From contig CAIMWO010000090.1 of NCBI GenBank assembly GCA_903845195.1, positions 62,001 through 126,000 on the forward strand: a stretch of DNA of 64,000 nucleotides, in the 5' to 3' direction. Positions within the stretch are counted from its first letter, which is position 1. The number at the start of each line of letters is the position of its first letter. Shown in pieces: positions 42,325-50,182 of the stretch. The translations under genes were made by a program, and so were the position numbers. The notes under the pieces are model-generated. The model did no database searches and was not told where the DNA came from. It saw nothing but the letters and a program-made list of their open reading frames with translations. The stretch is from an uncultured Phycisphaerales bacterium (GTDB taxonomy: Bacteria; Planctomycetota; Phycisphaerae; WQYP01).

Positions 42325-42891
42325 TTACTTCTGGTCCGCCTCCATGGCGACGGTGATACGCACTTCATCGCCCACGACACCGGCGAATTCCTTCATGCCG
42401 AAGTCGGACCGCTTGATCGTGAAAGTCGACTCAAAGCCGATGATCGGCTTGCCCTTCATGTCCTTGCCCGTGCCCGCCACTTCCAGCGAAATCGTCACCG
42501 ACTTCGTCACCCCATGAATCGTCAGATCGCCCGTCACGTCCAGATGGGTGTCATCAGCCTTCTTGACGCTCGTCGACTTGAACGTCAGCGTCGGATATTC
42601 CTTGGCATTGAAGAACGTCGGCGACTTGAGATGGTTATCGCGCGCCGCCACGGCCGTATCAATATTCTCAGCCTTCAGCGTGATTTCAAAACTCGACTTC
42701 TCCGGCGCCGCCGCATCGTAACTGATCGTCCCCTCCGGCCCGTTGATCCGCCCATAGACGCACGAAGTGTTCATGTGCCGTATGCGGAACATGGCGAACG
42801 AATGCACCGGATCGACGGCATACGTGTCGGCAAAGACCAGCGAAGATGCCAGAACAACAACGGCCGCGAACACCGAAGCAGCAAGTTTCAT
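42325..42891 (-). CDS. YceI family periplasmic protein
   Basis: A 188-residue YceI-like lipocalin-type protein that should bind an isoprenoid or other lipid in the periplasm. The signal peptide is MKLAASVFAAVVVLASSLVFA, cut before DTYAVDP. The domain runs from YAVDPVHSFAMFRIRHMN through FFNAKEYPTLTFKST and DLTIHGVTKSVTISLEV, the classic YceI pattern, to RSDFGMKEFAGVVGDEVRI. GGAAG just upstream supports ATG 42891; longer in-frame starts add no signal. A TATAAT in the minus-strand direction at 42934-42929 could be its -10. Confidence 0.93.
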   Translation of the reverse strand: MKLAASVFAAVVVLASSLVFADTYAVDPVHSFAMFRIRHMNTSCVYGRINGPEGTISYDAAAPEKSSFEITLKAENIDTAVAARDNHLKSPTFFNAKEYPTLTFKSTSVKKADDTHLDVTGDLTIHGVTKSVTISLEVAGTGKDMKGKPIIGFESTFTIKRSDFGMKEFAGVVGDEVRITVAMEADQK

Positions 42892-42959
42892 GATTCTTCC
42901 TTCTACAAGAACAAGAAAAGGTTTGTTGATTATAGGCAGGCTACTTGACGTCGTGGCCA

Positions 42960-42986
42960 TTGCGGGCCGCCGGAATGGTATATAAT
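42960..42986 (+). promoter_or_regulatory. Candidate promoter of apaG
   Basis: TATAAT at 42981-42986 with a weak -35 TTGCGG at 42960-42965 (15-base spacer), 30 bases before the apaG start codon. The -10 is perfect, the -35 and spacer are not, so confidence is modest. Confidence 0.4.
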
Positions 42987-43016
42987 GGCGTTCCGAGTCA
43001 CATGGGAGATCAACGC

Positions 43017-43412
43017 ATGCCTTCGCCGGAACTGAGCGATACAAGTACGCAGGGCATCCGCGTCGGCGCCACCGCTTATTACCTGCCCGATGAATCCTCG
43101 CCCGACGACCACCGCTACGTCTTCGGCTACCGCATCGTCATCGTCAACGAATCCCCCCGCACCGTCACACTGCGCAACCGCCACTGGATCATCATCGACG
43201 GCACCGGCACCACCGAAGAAGTCCGCGGCGAAGGCGTCATCGGACAACAGCCCCGCCTCGCCCCCGGCGAAGGTTTCAAATACACCAGCTTCTGCCCCCT
43301 CCGCACCGAATGGGGCACGATGGAAGGCGAATACCAGTTCGAAACCGACACCGGCGAATTCATTGACGCCAAGATCGGCCGCTTCTACCTCGCCAAGAAT
43401 AAACGCGAGTAA
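43017..43412 (+). CDS. apaG: ApaG domain protein
   Basis: A 131-residue protein of the ApaG family, which folds as a fibronectin-like beta sandwich and has been tied to cobalt and magnesium resistance and diadenosine tetraphosphate levels. Family features are IRVGATAYYLPDESSP, VFGYRIVIVNESPRTVTLRNRHWIIIDG, GEGVIGQQPRLAPGEGFKYTSFCPLRTEWGTMEGEY. The start is ATG 43017, preceded by GGGAGA with a 7-base spacer; ATG 43002 is in frame but less well placed. Confidence 0.94.
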   Translation: MPSPELSDTSTQGIRVGATAYYLPDESSPDDHRYVFGYRIVIVNESPRTVTLRNRHWIIIDGTGTTEEVRGEGVIGQQPRLAPGEGFKYTSFCPLRTEWGTMEGEYQFETDTGEFIDAKIGRFYLAKNKRE

Positions 43413-43437
43413 CCCCCCCCGTATTCTTGCTTCTTGC
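43413..43437. repeat. C-tract and TTCTTGC heptamer pair
   Basis: Immediately after the apaG stop codon stand eight C, then GTA, then two exact TTCTTGC copies (43424-43430, 43431-43437). The same heptamer is the unit of the LeuRS insert at 26457-26492. Confidence 0.7.
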
Positions 43438-43444
43438 TACCGCC

Positions 43445-44182
43445 CTACCACTGCGCCTCATCAAACGGCGTCAACGGCGTCTTGGGCTTCGGCTTGGGCA
43501 TGCGATCAATCAGGTCCTTGGCGAGCTTCAACGCATCATCCGAATCGATCCGCTGATTGAATCGCGATCCCGCAATCGTCAGGATCTTGCCGCCATGCGC
43601 CAGAATCATCTCCGCGTCATCCACATAACTCGCTTCCTTGTCGCGCTTGGCATACGCAGCGTCCAGCGCCTTACGCGAAAAGATCTGCGGCGACTGCACC
43701 TCGCTCACCGCCGACATATCGATGTACTCCACCACCGCCTTTCCACCCCCCATATCCGCAAATCCACAACGCGTCGGCATCACGGGCACGATCCCCGCGA
43801 CACCCTTGGCCTTCTCAAACGCCTCCTCCAGCGCATCCAGCAACGTAAACGGCACCGCCGGGCAGCACGCATCATGAATGATGACCGCCTCCACCTCGGG
43901 GTTCAGCTTCTCCAGCGCCCGCGCCACACAGGAAAACCAGTCCGCCCCGCCACCCGCCACCGAAACGCCCTGAAACCCCAAATGTGCCGCAAATTTCTGT
44001 TGGATCGTTCCCAGGTCGTCCGGCGGCACCACCACGATCCGCTGCTCGATCCGCTCCCGCGGCGCATACAACTCCACCGTCCGCAGGAAAATCTCGCGAT
44101 TATCCACCTTCACAAACGGCTTCGCCGCCGATTTCGCCGCAAACGGCGGCGCCACCACCGGAAAAATCACAGCCAGTTTCAT
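43445..44182 (-). CDS. Divergent IspD-like cytidylyltransferase
   Basis: A 245-residue protein in the IspD (MEP pathway cytidylyltransferase) superfamily. Recognisable parts are HDACCPAVPFTLLDALEEAF (IspD: HDAARP), EVQSPQIFSRKAL (IspD: QTPQ) and DDAEMI-AHGGKILTIAGSRFNQRIDSDDALKLAKDLI. The N-terminal nucleotide loop, normally AAGxGxRM then PKQ, reads FPVVAPPFAAKSAAKPFVKV, without the usual Gly-rich loop and its Arg. The active-site Lys of NIKIT reads as Arg in NQRID. It may therefore use another substrate or be impaired. GGAGGGA before ATG 44182 supports the start. If it is the only IspD of the genome, these residues need explaining. Confidence 0.68.
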   Translation of the reverse strand: MKLAVIFPVVAPPFAAKSAAKPFVKVDNREIFLRTVELYAPRERIEQRIVVVPPDDLGTIQQKFAAHLGFQGVSVAGGGADWFSCVARALEKLNPEVEAVIIHDACCPAVPFTLLDALEEAFEKAKGVAGIVPVMPTRCGFADMGGGKAVVEYIDMSAVSEVQSPQIFSRKALDAAYAKRDKEASYVDDAEMILAHGGKILTIAGSRFNQRIDSDDALKLAKDLIDRMPKPKPKTPLTPFDEAQW

Positions 44183-44313
44183 GTGTCCCTCCAACTGCAG
44201 TTGATGATGTCCCGGATTCTATCGTCCCCATCAAATACCGTCACCCCCACCATCATCTTCGCCTTCCTACATGAACTTCGCGTCATGCGGCGCACTTCAT
44301 GCCCCCCGCATAG

Positions 44314-44342
44314 TGGATACTCGCCCTCTGCCCCTGTATCAT
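44314..44342 (+). promoter_or_regulatory. Candidate promoter of clpP
   Basis: TGGATA at 44314-44319 and TATCAT at 44337-44342 are separated by 17 bases, 31 bases before the clpP start codon. The -10 has five of six consensus bases and a preceding TG, giving an extended -10. Confidence 0.45.
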
Positions 44343-44373
44343 TCTCGGTCAACCATTGAACAAGGATGGACGA

Positions 44374-45135
44374 ATGGCTCTTTACGATTCTCAAGGCAAG
44401 TTGATCCTCCCCACACAGTCCCGGATTGCCGACACCCCCGGCGCCGCGTATCAGGTCGAAGCGCTGGGCAACATTGCCCCGCATCTCCTGCCGCTGGCGC
44501 CCGGCCACCTCGGCAACTCCCCGCGTAACGCCGGTGAATACCAGCGCTACCGCGAGATGACCGTCGACCAGATGCTTCTGGAAAACCGCGTTGTCTTCCT
44601 CGTCGGTGAAATCAACTACGCCTCCTCCTACAACGTCATCATGCGTCTGCTCTACCTCCAGAGCATCCGCAAAGACACGGACATCATGCTCTACATCAAT
44701 TCCCCCGGCGGTTCCGTCGATGACACCCTCGCCATGTACGACACCATGAAGTTCCTCACCTGCGACGTCCAGACCTTTGTCATCGGCCAGGCTATGAGTG
44801 GCGGCGCCGTCGTCCTCGCGGCCGGTACCAAGGGCAAACGCTACGCCCTGCCGCACGCCAAGGTCATGATCCACCAGCCATTCGGCGGCATCTGGGGCCA
44901 GACCGAGGACATCGCCATCCAGGCGCAGGAAATCCTCAAGACCAAGAAAACCCTCACCGACCTGCTCGCCAAACTCACCGGCCAGCCCGCGGAAAGAGTC
45001 GCTGAAGACCAGGAACGCGATAAATATTTCGACGCCTACGAAGCGAAAGCCTACGGACTCGTCGACGACGTGCTCGGCGAAGATGACAAAACCAAGAAGG
45101 AAGCCATCGCCTCGCAGCAGCAAACGAAGCCGTGA
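44374..45135 (+). CDS. clpP: ATP-dependent Clp protease proteolytic subunit ClpP
   Basis: Serine protease subunit of the Clp complex, working with ClpX/ClpA-type unfoldases in the cytoplasm. Features are the N-terminal core DQMLLENRVVFLVGEINY, oxyanion/handle part YINSPGGSVDDTLAMYDTM, nucleophile Ser in GQAMSGGAVVLAAG, catalytic His in KVMIHQPFGG, and Asp in ERDKYFDAYEAKAYGLVDDV. The GQAMSGG context differs from the usual GQAAS(M/A)G. Compared with a typical 195-210-residue ClpP it has a long N-terminal extension of about 50 residues. ATG 44374 is preceded by AAGGA with a 7-base spacer. ClpX is not adjacent. Confidence 0.93.
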   Translation: MALYDSQGKLILPTQSRIADTPGAAYQVEALGNIAPHLLPLAPGHLGNSPRNAGEYQRYREMTVDQMLLENRVVFLVGEINYASSYNVIMRLLYLQSIRKDTDIMLYINSPGGSVDDTLAMYDTMKFLTCDVQTFVIGQAMSGGAVVLAAGTKGKRYALPHAKVMIHQPFGGIWGQTEDIAIQAQEILKTKKTLTDLLAKLTGQPAERVAEDQERDKYFDAYEAKAYGLVDDVLGEDDKTKKEAIASQQQTKP

Positions 45136-45142
45136 TGCGCCC

Positions 45143-45595
45143 TTACCCTTGCCGCGTAATCGCCATGTACCCCGTGCACATGGTGAGCAGCCGCGCGTGG
45201 TCGATCGGCTTTTCCAGGTAATCCGTGCATCCCGCCGCCAGGCAGCGTACGCGGTCCCCTTCCATAGCGTAGGCCGTGAGCGCAATGATCGGCCCGCGAA
45301 ACCCCTGCTTCCGCAGAATCTTCGTCGCCGTGTATCCATCCATCTCCGGCATCTGAATGTCCATCAAAATGAGATCAAACGGCCTCTTGGCCGCCACGCT
45401 CGCCTCGACGGCCCGCACCCCTTCGGTACCATTGCCCGCAATCACCACTTCCGCCCCCGTTGTCCGCAACAGCAGATCGAGCAATCGCTGAATGTCCGGC
45501 GTATCCTCCACCACCAAGATGCGACCGTTCATCTGCCGCTCCAACGGCTTCTCTCTCGGCAAACCCTCCGCCCCGTTAAGCCGTGCATCTTCCAT
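45143..45595 (-). CDS. Single-domain response regulator receiver
   Basis: A receiver of 150 residues, without output domain. Key residues: acidic pair ED in ILVVEDTPDIQR, phospho-acceptor Asp in LILMDIQMPEMDGY, Thr in ALTAYAM, and Lys in YLEKPIDHARLL. The style (MDIQMPEMDG, ALTAYAMEGDRVRC) resembles receivers of hybrid histidine kinases. The N-terminal 20 residues are an extra tail; MNGRIL at residue 22 is an alternative start. No kinase gene is adjacent. Confidence 0.9.
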   Translation of the reverse strand: MEDARLNGAEGLPREKPLERQMNGRILVVEDTPDIQRLLDLLLRTTGAEVVIAGNGTEGVRAVEASVAAKRPFDLILMDIQMPEMDGYTATKILRKQGFRGPIIALTAYAMEGDRVRCLAAGCTDYLEKPIDHARLLTMCTGYMAITRQG

Positions 45596-45741
45596 GACAA
45601 CCTCAACGTCACTGATCTTCGCAATCCCCTCATTATAGGAAACCAGTGCAAGACATAGGCGATCGTCTCAAAGGAGAATGTCACGCTACGCACACATCCT
45701 GGCATTCCCGCTATTGAACCATTCGCCGTGACCAAGCAGCG

Positions 45742-47850
45742 TCATGCTGTTACCCGCACCACCCGGCATGGTGGCAATGACTCAATAAACTGCTTCCCGT
45801 ACGCCTTGGTCGCGATCCGCTTATCCAGGACCACCACGATCCCTGTATCGCTCTTCGATCGAATCAGCCGCCCAAATCCCTGCTTGAACTTGATGATCGC
45901 CTCCGGCAGCGAGTAATCGTTGAACGGATTTCCGCCCGAATCCCGGATCGCATCCAGCCGCGCCTCGACCAGAGGCTTATCCGGCACCGTGAACGGCAAC
46001 TTCGTGATGATCACATTCGACAACGCCTCCCCCTGCACATCCACTCCCTGCCAGAACGAATCCGTCCCCAAAAGCACCGCATTTGGCGTGCTTTTGAACC
46101 GCGTCAACAACTGGCTTCGCGTCAGTTGGCTCCCCTGCGAAAACATCGGATACCCCAACCGTTCCAGCGCCGGCTCCAGAATCTTCGCCGCCCGATCCAA
46201 CATCGCATAACTCGTGAACAGCACAAACGCCCGCCCCTGCGTCTGCTCGATGTAATGCAGCGCCCGTTCCATCGCCTGATCCAAAAACCCCACCTCATCC
46301 GGCGCCGGCAACCCCGTTTCCAGATACAGCGTCATCTGCTTCTCATAATCAAACGGCGACCCCAGCAACAACTCGCTCCCCGTCTCCAACCCCACCCGCG
46401 ACCGCAAATAACTGAACGGCGTCCGCCGCGCCACCGGCTCAAACGCCTCCTCATCAATTTCCACCCCGGCCCGCGTCTTCTTTGCCGCCTTCCCCCTCTG
46501 TCCCGTCGCCAGCGTCGCACTCGTCAGAATCACACTCCCCACCTCATCAAACAGATTCTCCTTCAGATGCCCCGCCACATTGATCGGACTGCACGTCCAC
46601 TTCAGCCGCCGGCTCGTCCGCCCCGTCGACTCCACCCAATACACCGAATCCTTCAACTCCTGCGTCAGCAGCGTCGCCACCGCCTCCTGGATCCCCCCCA
46701 CGCGATTGATATAACTCTGCAATTCGTACCGGTTCTTCTCGATCTCATATTCCTCAGGCCGCAACTTGTCCCCCTCCTGCGGATCATCTTCCACCGGCCG
46801 GGCCAACCCCTTCGACTTCGCCGACAACTGCAGCAGCAACCCCTTCAACGACGCCGCCAACTGCTCCAGCGCCCCGCCCAACTTATTCTCAATGATATTC
46901 TTCTCTCGCACCCGTCCATTCGATGGCCCGCGCGTTTTCAGCCATTCATCCAAATCCTCAAACATCCGATCGCACGCCCCCTCCACCGCTTCCACAGCCG
47001 CCACCGCCCCGAGCACCTCCAGATCGTCCAGCGTCGCGAGAAATCCCCGATGCGTCCTCGCCGAATGCAGCGAGTGCAACAGATACCGCACCTGTGATTC
47101 CGACACGCTGATCCCAAAATGATCCGATGCCACCCCCTCCACCGTGTGCCCTTCATCCAGGATCACAAAATCATACTTCGGCAAGATCGACCCGCCCGCA
47201 CGCCGCAGCGCCAGATCACTGAAGAACAACGCATGATTGCAGATCAGCAACTGCCCGTTCGCGATCCGCCTCCGTGACGCCTGGTAAAAACACCCGTCAA
47301 AATACCGGCACCGCCGTCCCAGGCAGTTCCCGTGCTCCGCACACACTTTGTCCCACACCTGCCACGCCGGTTGCCGCGGCAAGTCCGACAGCGACCCCTC
47401 TTTCGTCGTCCCAGCCCACTCCTCGATCATCACCAGATCATTCACGGTTTTGGGATCGGGAAATAGCGTCAGGCCCTTGCGGCTCGCCTGTTCCAGCCGC
47501 CGCATGCACAGATAATTGGACCTTCCCTTGCAGAGCACGGCCGAAAATTCCTGCCCGCTCACCGCCCGCAAAAACGGAATGTCCTTCTCGATCAACTGTT
47601 CCTGCAAGCTGATCGTCTGCGTCGAAATGACGACCTTTTTTCCCTTGGCCACCTGGGCGATCGCCGGTATCAAATACGCGAAACTCTTCCCCACCCCTGT
47701 CCCCGCCTCTACGATCAGATGCTCCCCCTTCTCAAACGCGGCGTCCACCGCCTCGGCCATCTGCAACTGCTCCGGCCGCAGTTCAAACCCCGCCATCCGC
47801 CGCGCCACCGGCCCGGTCATCGAAAGAAATTCACCAACCTTCACACTCAT
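45742..47850 (-). CDS. dinG: DinG-family ATP-dependent DNA helicase
   Basis: Superfamily 2 5'-3' helicase of the XPD/DinG group, 702 residues. Walker A is [14 protein letters not shown] near residues 48-60, and Walker B is DEGH in [12 protein letters not shown]. Between them lie Cys residues likely to bind an iron-sulfur cluster: [13 protein letters not shown], then [20 protein letters not shown]-terminal motifs include [15 protein letters not shown] and [14 protein letters not shown]. It likely resolves R-loops, D-loops or damage-linked structures. Confidence 0.93.
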   Translation of the reverse strand: MSVKVGEFLSMTGPVARRMAGFELRPEQLQMAEAVDAAFEKGEHLIVEAGTGVGKSFAYLIPAIAQVAKGKKVVISTQTISLQEQLIEKDIPFLRAVSGQEFSAVLCKGRSNYLCMRRLEQASRKGLTLFPDPKTVNDLVMIEEWAGTTKEGSLSDLPRQPAWQVWDKVCAEHGNCLGRRCRYFDGCFYQASRRRIANGQLLICNHALFFSDLALRRAGGSILPKYDFVILDEGHTVEGVASDHFGISVSESQVRYLLHSLHSARTHRGFLATLDDLEVLGAVAAVEAVEGACDRMFEDLDEWLKTRGPSNGRVREKNIIENKLGGALEQLAASLKGLLLQLSAKSKGLARPVEDDPQEGDKLRPEEYEIEKNRYELQSYINRVGGIQEAVATLLTQELKDSVYWVESTGRTSRRLKWTCSPINVAGHLKENLFDEVGSVILTSATLATGQRGKAAKKTRAGVEIDEEAFEPVARRTPFSYLRSRVGLETGSELLLGSPFDYEKQMTLYLETGLPAPDEVGFLDQAMERALHYIEQTQGRAFVLFTSYAMLDRAAKILEPALERLGYPMFSQGSQLTRSQLLTRFKSTPNAVLLGTDSFWQGVDVQGEALSNVIITKLPFTVPDKPLVEARLDAIRDSGGNPFNDYSLPEAIIKFKQGFGRLIRSKSDTGIVVVLDKRIATKAYGKQFIESLPPCRVVRVTA

Positions 47851-47915
47851 CCCCCGAGCCTACCAGATGCACCACAAACTTGAAACGGCACAATCACCCA
47901 CGCCCCAATCCGCAA

Positions 47916-47955
47916 GGTCATTGGTCATTGGTCATTGGTCATTCGCCCCCCCCCA
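47916..47955. repeat. Four GGTCATT heptamers and a C9 tract
   Basis: Four exact tandem copies of GGTCATT (47916-47943) followed by nine C (47946-47954). Just downstream come further CAATGA-type copies (47969-47991). The stretch fills the gap between the S10 peptidase gene and dinG. It is the clearest tandem heptamer array in an intergenic gap. Confidence 0.9.
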
Positions 47956-47983
47956 CTTACCAAGTCTCCAATGACGCAATGAA

Positions 47984-49597
47984 TCAATGAACCGCTGACT
48001 CAATCATCCGCGCCACATCCCTCTCCAACTGCTCAGCCGCCGTGCGTTCGTGATACACCATGTGCCCACCCGCGTAATACGTCTGCGTGATGTTCTTCCG
48101 CAGATCCTTGGCCAGACCCAGATGATTCGCCGTGTAATCCACCCCAAAGTACGGCGTGGCCAGGTCGTACCACCCCGCCGCAATCAGCAATTTCAAATTC
48201 GGATTCCGCGTCATCGCATTCCGCATATTATCCCCGACATACAAGTACCCGCTCCATCCCCCGCTGTTGTAATTCCATGGATTCACCTTCCCCGTCAGCA
48301 CCTCGTACGGCAAATCATTCTCATACTTCAGCGTCCCGCGCGCATACTCATTCATCGCTGACGTATACGCCGTCAGAAAGCCATCAAACGAAGGATCCCA
48401 CTCCGCCGAATCATTCGCCGGATCGGTGGCCCAGCCCGTCAACCGACCGTCAAACCTCCCCACCACTTTCCCATCTCCGCGCAATAACTCCTTCTCAAAC
48501 CGCGACGGCTCGATCCGCAGATCGCACGCCAGTACGTACTCTTTGGTCAGTCCGGTCAGTTCCGCGATCTTCCCCGCCGCCTTTCCCCGATCCTCCTCGC
48601 TCAGGCTGGCCCCCTTCGCCAGTGCCACCGTATACTCGTTCAATGCAAACCGCTCAGCCTCCTTCAGCAGATCCTCACGTTTTCCCTTGATCTTCCCGTG
48701 ATACCACGCCACCGCCGTGTATGTCGGCAGATAGGTCAGGTACGGCAAATCGTTCCCCTCATGGGGCGCCAGCATCGCAAAATTCAGTACCGTTGAAATC
48801 AGCACCACCCCGCTGACATTCACCCCGACGTTCTGCTGCAAATGCTCCGCCAACCCCGCCGCCCGCGTGGTGCCGTAGCTCTCGCCCGCCAGAAAGATCG
48901 GTGAATCCCAGCGCTGATTTTTCGTCAAATACAATCGCACAAACTCGCCGATCGATGAAATATCCTCGTGGAATCCGTGAAATTCCTTCCCCTGCTCCGG
49001 CGTCGCCGGCCGCGAATACCCCGTGCTCACCGGATCCACAAACACCAGATCCGTCGCCGGCAACCATGACGCGTCATTATCCACCAACCGGTACGGCGCC
49101 TTCGGAGCCGTACCATCCGCTGGTATATCGATCCGCTTCGGCCCCGCCGCGCCCAAGTGCAGCCACACGGCTGCCGATCCCGGGCCACCATTAAACACAA
49201 ACATCAGCGGCCGCGCGGCCGGTGCGGGAGCCGCCGCCGGGATCGTCGTCGCCGTTCCTATCTGGCCGCTGACCAATGTCAGCGAACCACTCGCCGCCGC
49301 CTGACCCTTGACCGTGCCCCCCGCCGTGTAGGCGACGAAGAACACGTTGGCCCTGGGCTTACCTGCTTCATCCTTGAGGGACATGTATCCGGCGGTGGCG
49401 GTGTAGTTCAGGGATTTGCCCGCGATGGTGAGTGTGCCGTTGGTGATGGCGAGTTTGTCGGAAGGCGTAAGTCCGGGTTTGCCCGAGACTGACTCGCTGG
49501 ACACCGTGACGCTCGGCTGCGTCGTCTCCTCGGCCGCGACTGCCGCAGCCAGGACAAGAACAGCAAACAAGCAGGCCATGGGTTTCAAATACCGCAT
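47984..49597 (-). CDS. Serine carboxypeptidase-like (S10) exported protein
   Basis: A 537-residue alpha/beta-hydrolase of the S10 carboxypeptidase family. The signal peptide is MRYLKPMACLFAVLVLAAAVAAE. Motifs: FNGGPGSAAVWLHLGAAGPKR (oxyanion region), nucleophile in FLAGESYGTTRAAGLAEHL, Asp in GWYDLATPYFG, and His in GGHMVYHE. An extra beta-rich region of about 100 residues precedes the hydrolase core. GGAGGAA upstream supports ATG 49597; the longer frame to 49738 is not supported. It likely trims peptides in the periplasm. Confidence 0.92.
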   Translation of the reverse strand: MRYLKPMACLFAVLVLAAAVAAEETTQPSVTVSSESVSGKPGLTPSDKLAITNGTLTIAGKSLNYTATAGYMSLKDEAGKPRANVFFVAYTAGGTVKGQAAASGSLTLVSGQIGTATTIPAAAPAPAARPLMFVFNGGPGSAAVWLHLGAAGPKRIDIPADGTAPKAPYRLVDNDASWLPATDLVFVDPVSTGYSRPATPEQGKEFHGFHEDISSIGEFVRLYLTKNQRWDSPIFLAGESYGTTRAAGLAEHLQQNVGVNVSGVVLISTVLNFAMLAPHEGNDLPYLTYLPTYTAVAWYHGKIKGKREDLLKEAERFALNEYTVALAKGASLSEEDRGKAAGKIAELTGLTKEYVLACDLRIEPSRFEKELLRGDGKVVGRFDGRLTGWATDPANDSAEWDPSFDGFLTAYTSAMNEYARGTLKYENDLPYEVLTGKVNPWNYNSGGWSGYLYVGDNMRNAMTRNPNLKLLIAAGWYDLATPYFGVDYTANHLGLAKDLRKNITQTYYAGGHMVYHERTAAEQLERDVARMIESAVH

Positions 49598-49688
49598 AGA
49601 CAATTCCTCCACCGCCGAATTGTCGCTGGAAAAGAAACGAAACGCAAAGAGCCGCGACGACTCACGGTTCCACCAGTGGAGACGACTT

Positions 49689-50102
49689 TCAGTGGGGTTG
49701 GGCAGCGAGTTGGAGGATCGCGGCCAATTGAGCGTCACTGGTCGGGACGACCGAGAGCCGCCCGATGCGGAGAAGGTCCCAACCAGCGAAACGTTTGTCG
49801 CCTTTGATCTGGGCGAGAGTGACGGGGTGGGCCAGGGGCCGATCCGGGGCGAGATCGATGACGACCAGTTTGGGGTCGGATTGCTTGGGATCGGGGTAGG
49901 CGGCGCGGATCACTTTGGCAAGGCCGACCGCGGCCTTCTCAGATCCGGTATGGTAGATGATCAGCGTATCGCCTTTCTTCATGGCGCGAAGATTCTGCAG
50001 CGCGGTGGGATTGGCGACGCCATCCCACGTGGCTTTCTTATCGCCCACGAGATCGGCGAAAGAGTAAGTGGAGGGTTCGGTTTTGAGAAGCCAGGTCGAC
50101 AT
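49689..50102 (-). CDS. EVE domain protein
   Basis: A 137-residue EVE (PUA-like) domain protein, related to human thymocyte nuclear protein THYN1 and predicted to bind modified nucleic-acid bases. Signatures are WLLKTEPSTYSFADLVGDKKATWDGVANPTALQNLRAMKKGDTLIIYHTGSEKAAVGLAKV. Start ATG 50102 is chosen because the protein begins at MSTWLLKTEP as usual; an upstream frame to 50351 has no homology. It is a free-standing EVE domain, not fused to a restriction module, and no restriction system is adjacent. Confidence 0.92.
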   Translation of the reverse strand: MSTWLLKTEPSTYSFADLVGDKKATWDGVANPTALQNLRAMKKGDTLIIYHTGSEKAAVGLAKVIRAAYPDPKQSDPKLVVIDLAPDRPLAHPVTLAQIKGDKRFAGWDLLRIGRLSVVPTSDAQLAAILQLAAQPH

Positions 50103-50114
50103 CCGATCTATTCT

Positions 50115-50142
50115 AACCACGAGGACACGAAGGCGCAAAGAG
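50115..50142. repeat. AACCACGAGGACACGAAGG-type repeat
   Basis: Short direct repeat block of 7-base units CGAGGAC/CGAAGGC/CAAAGAG, in the gap between the EVE gene and the GH39 gene. Strings of this kind (encoding NHEDTKA-like peptides) are familiar to me from planctomycete and other genomes. Confidence 0.5.
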
Positions 50143-50182
50143 TTTGATGGAAAGACATGATTGCAGCTTTTACTGTCCACTC

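Noticed and set aside
42929-42934. Promoter of yceI with a minus-strand TATAAT
   Set aside because: No acceptable -35 hexamer at 15-19 bases, so it is only mentioned under the gene and not listed as a feature.
49689-50102. EVE protein as part of a restriction or defence system
   Set aside because: It is a stand-alone EVE domain with no nuclease, methylase or McrB-like gene next to it.
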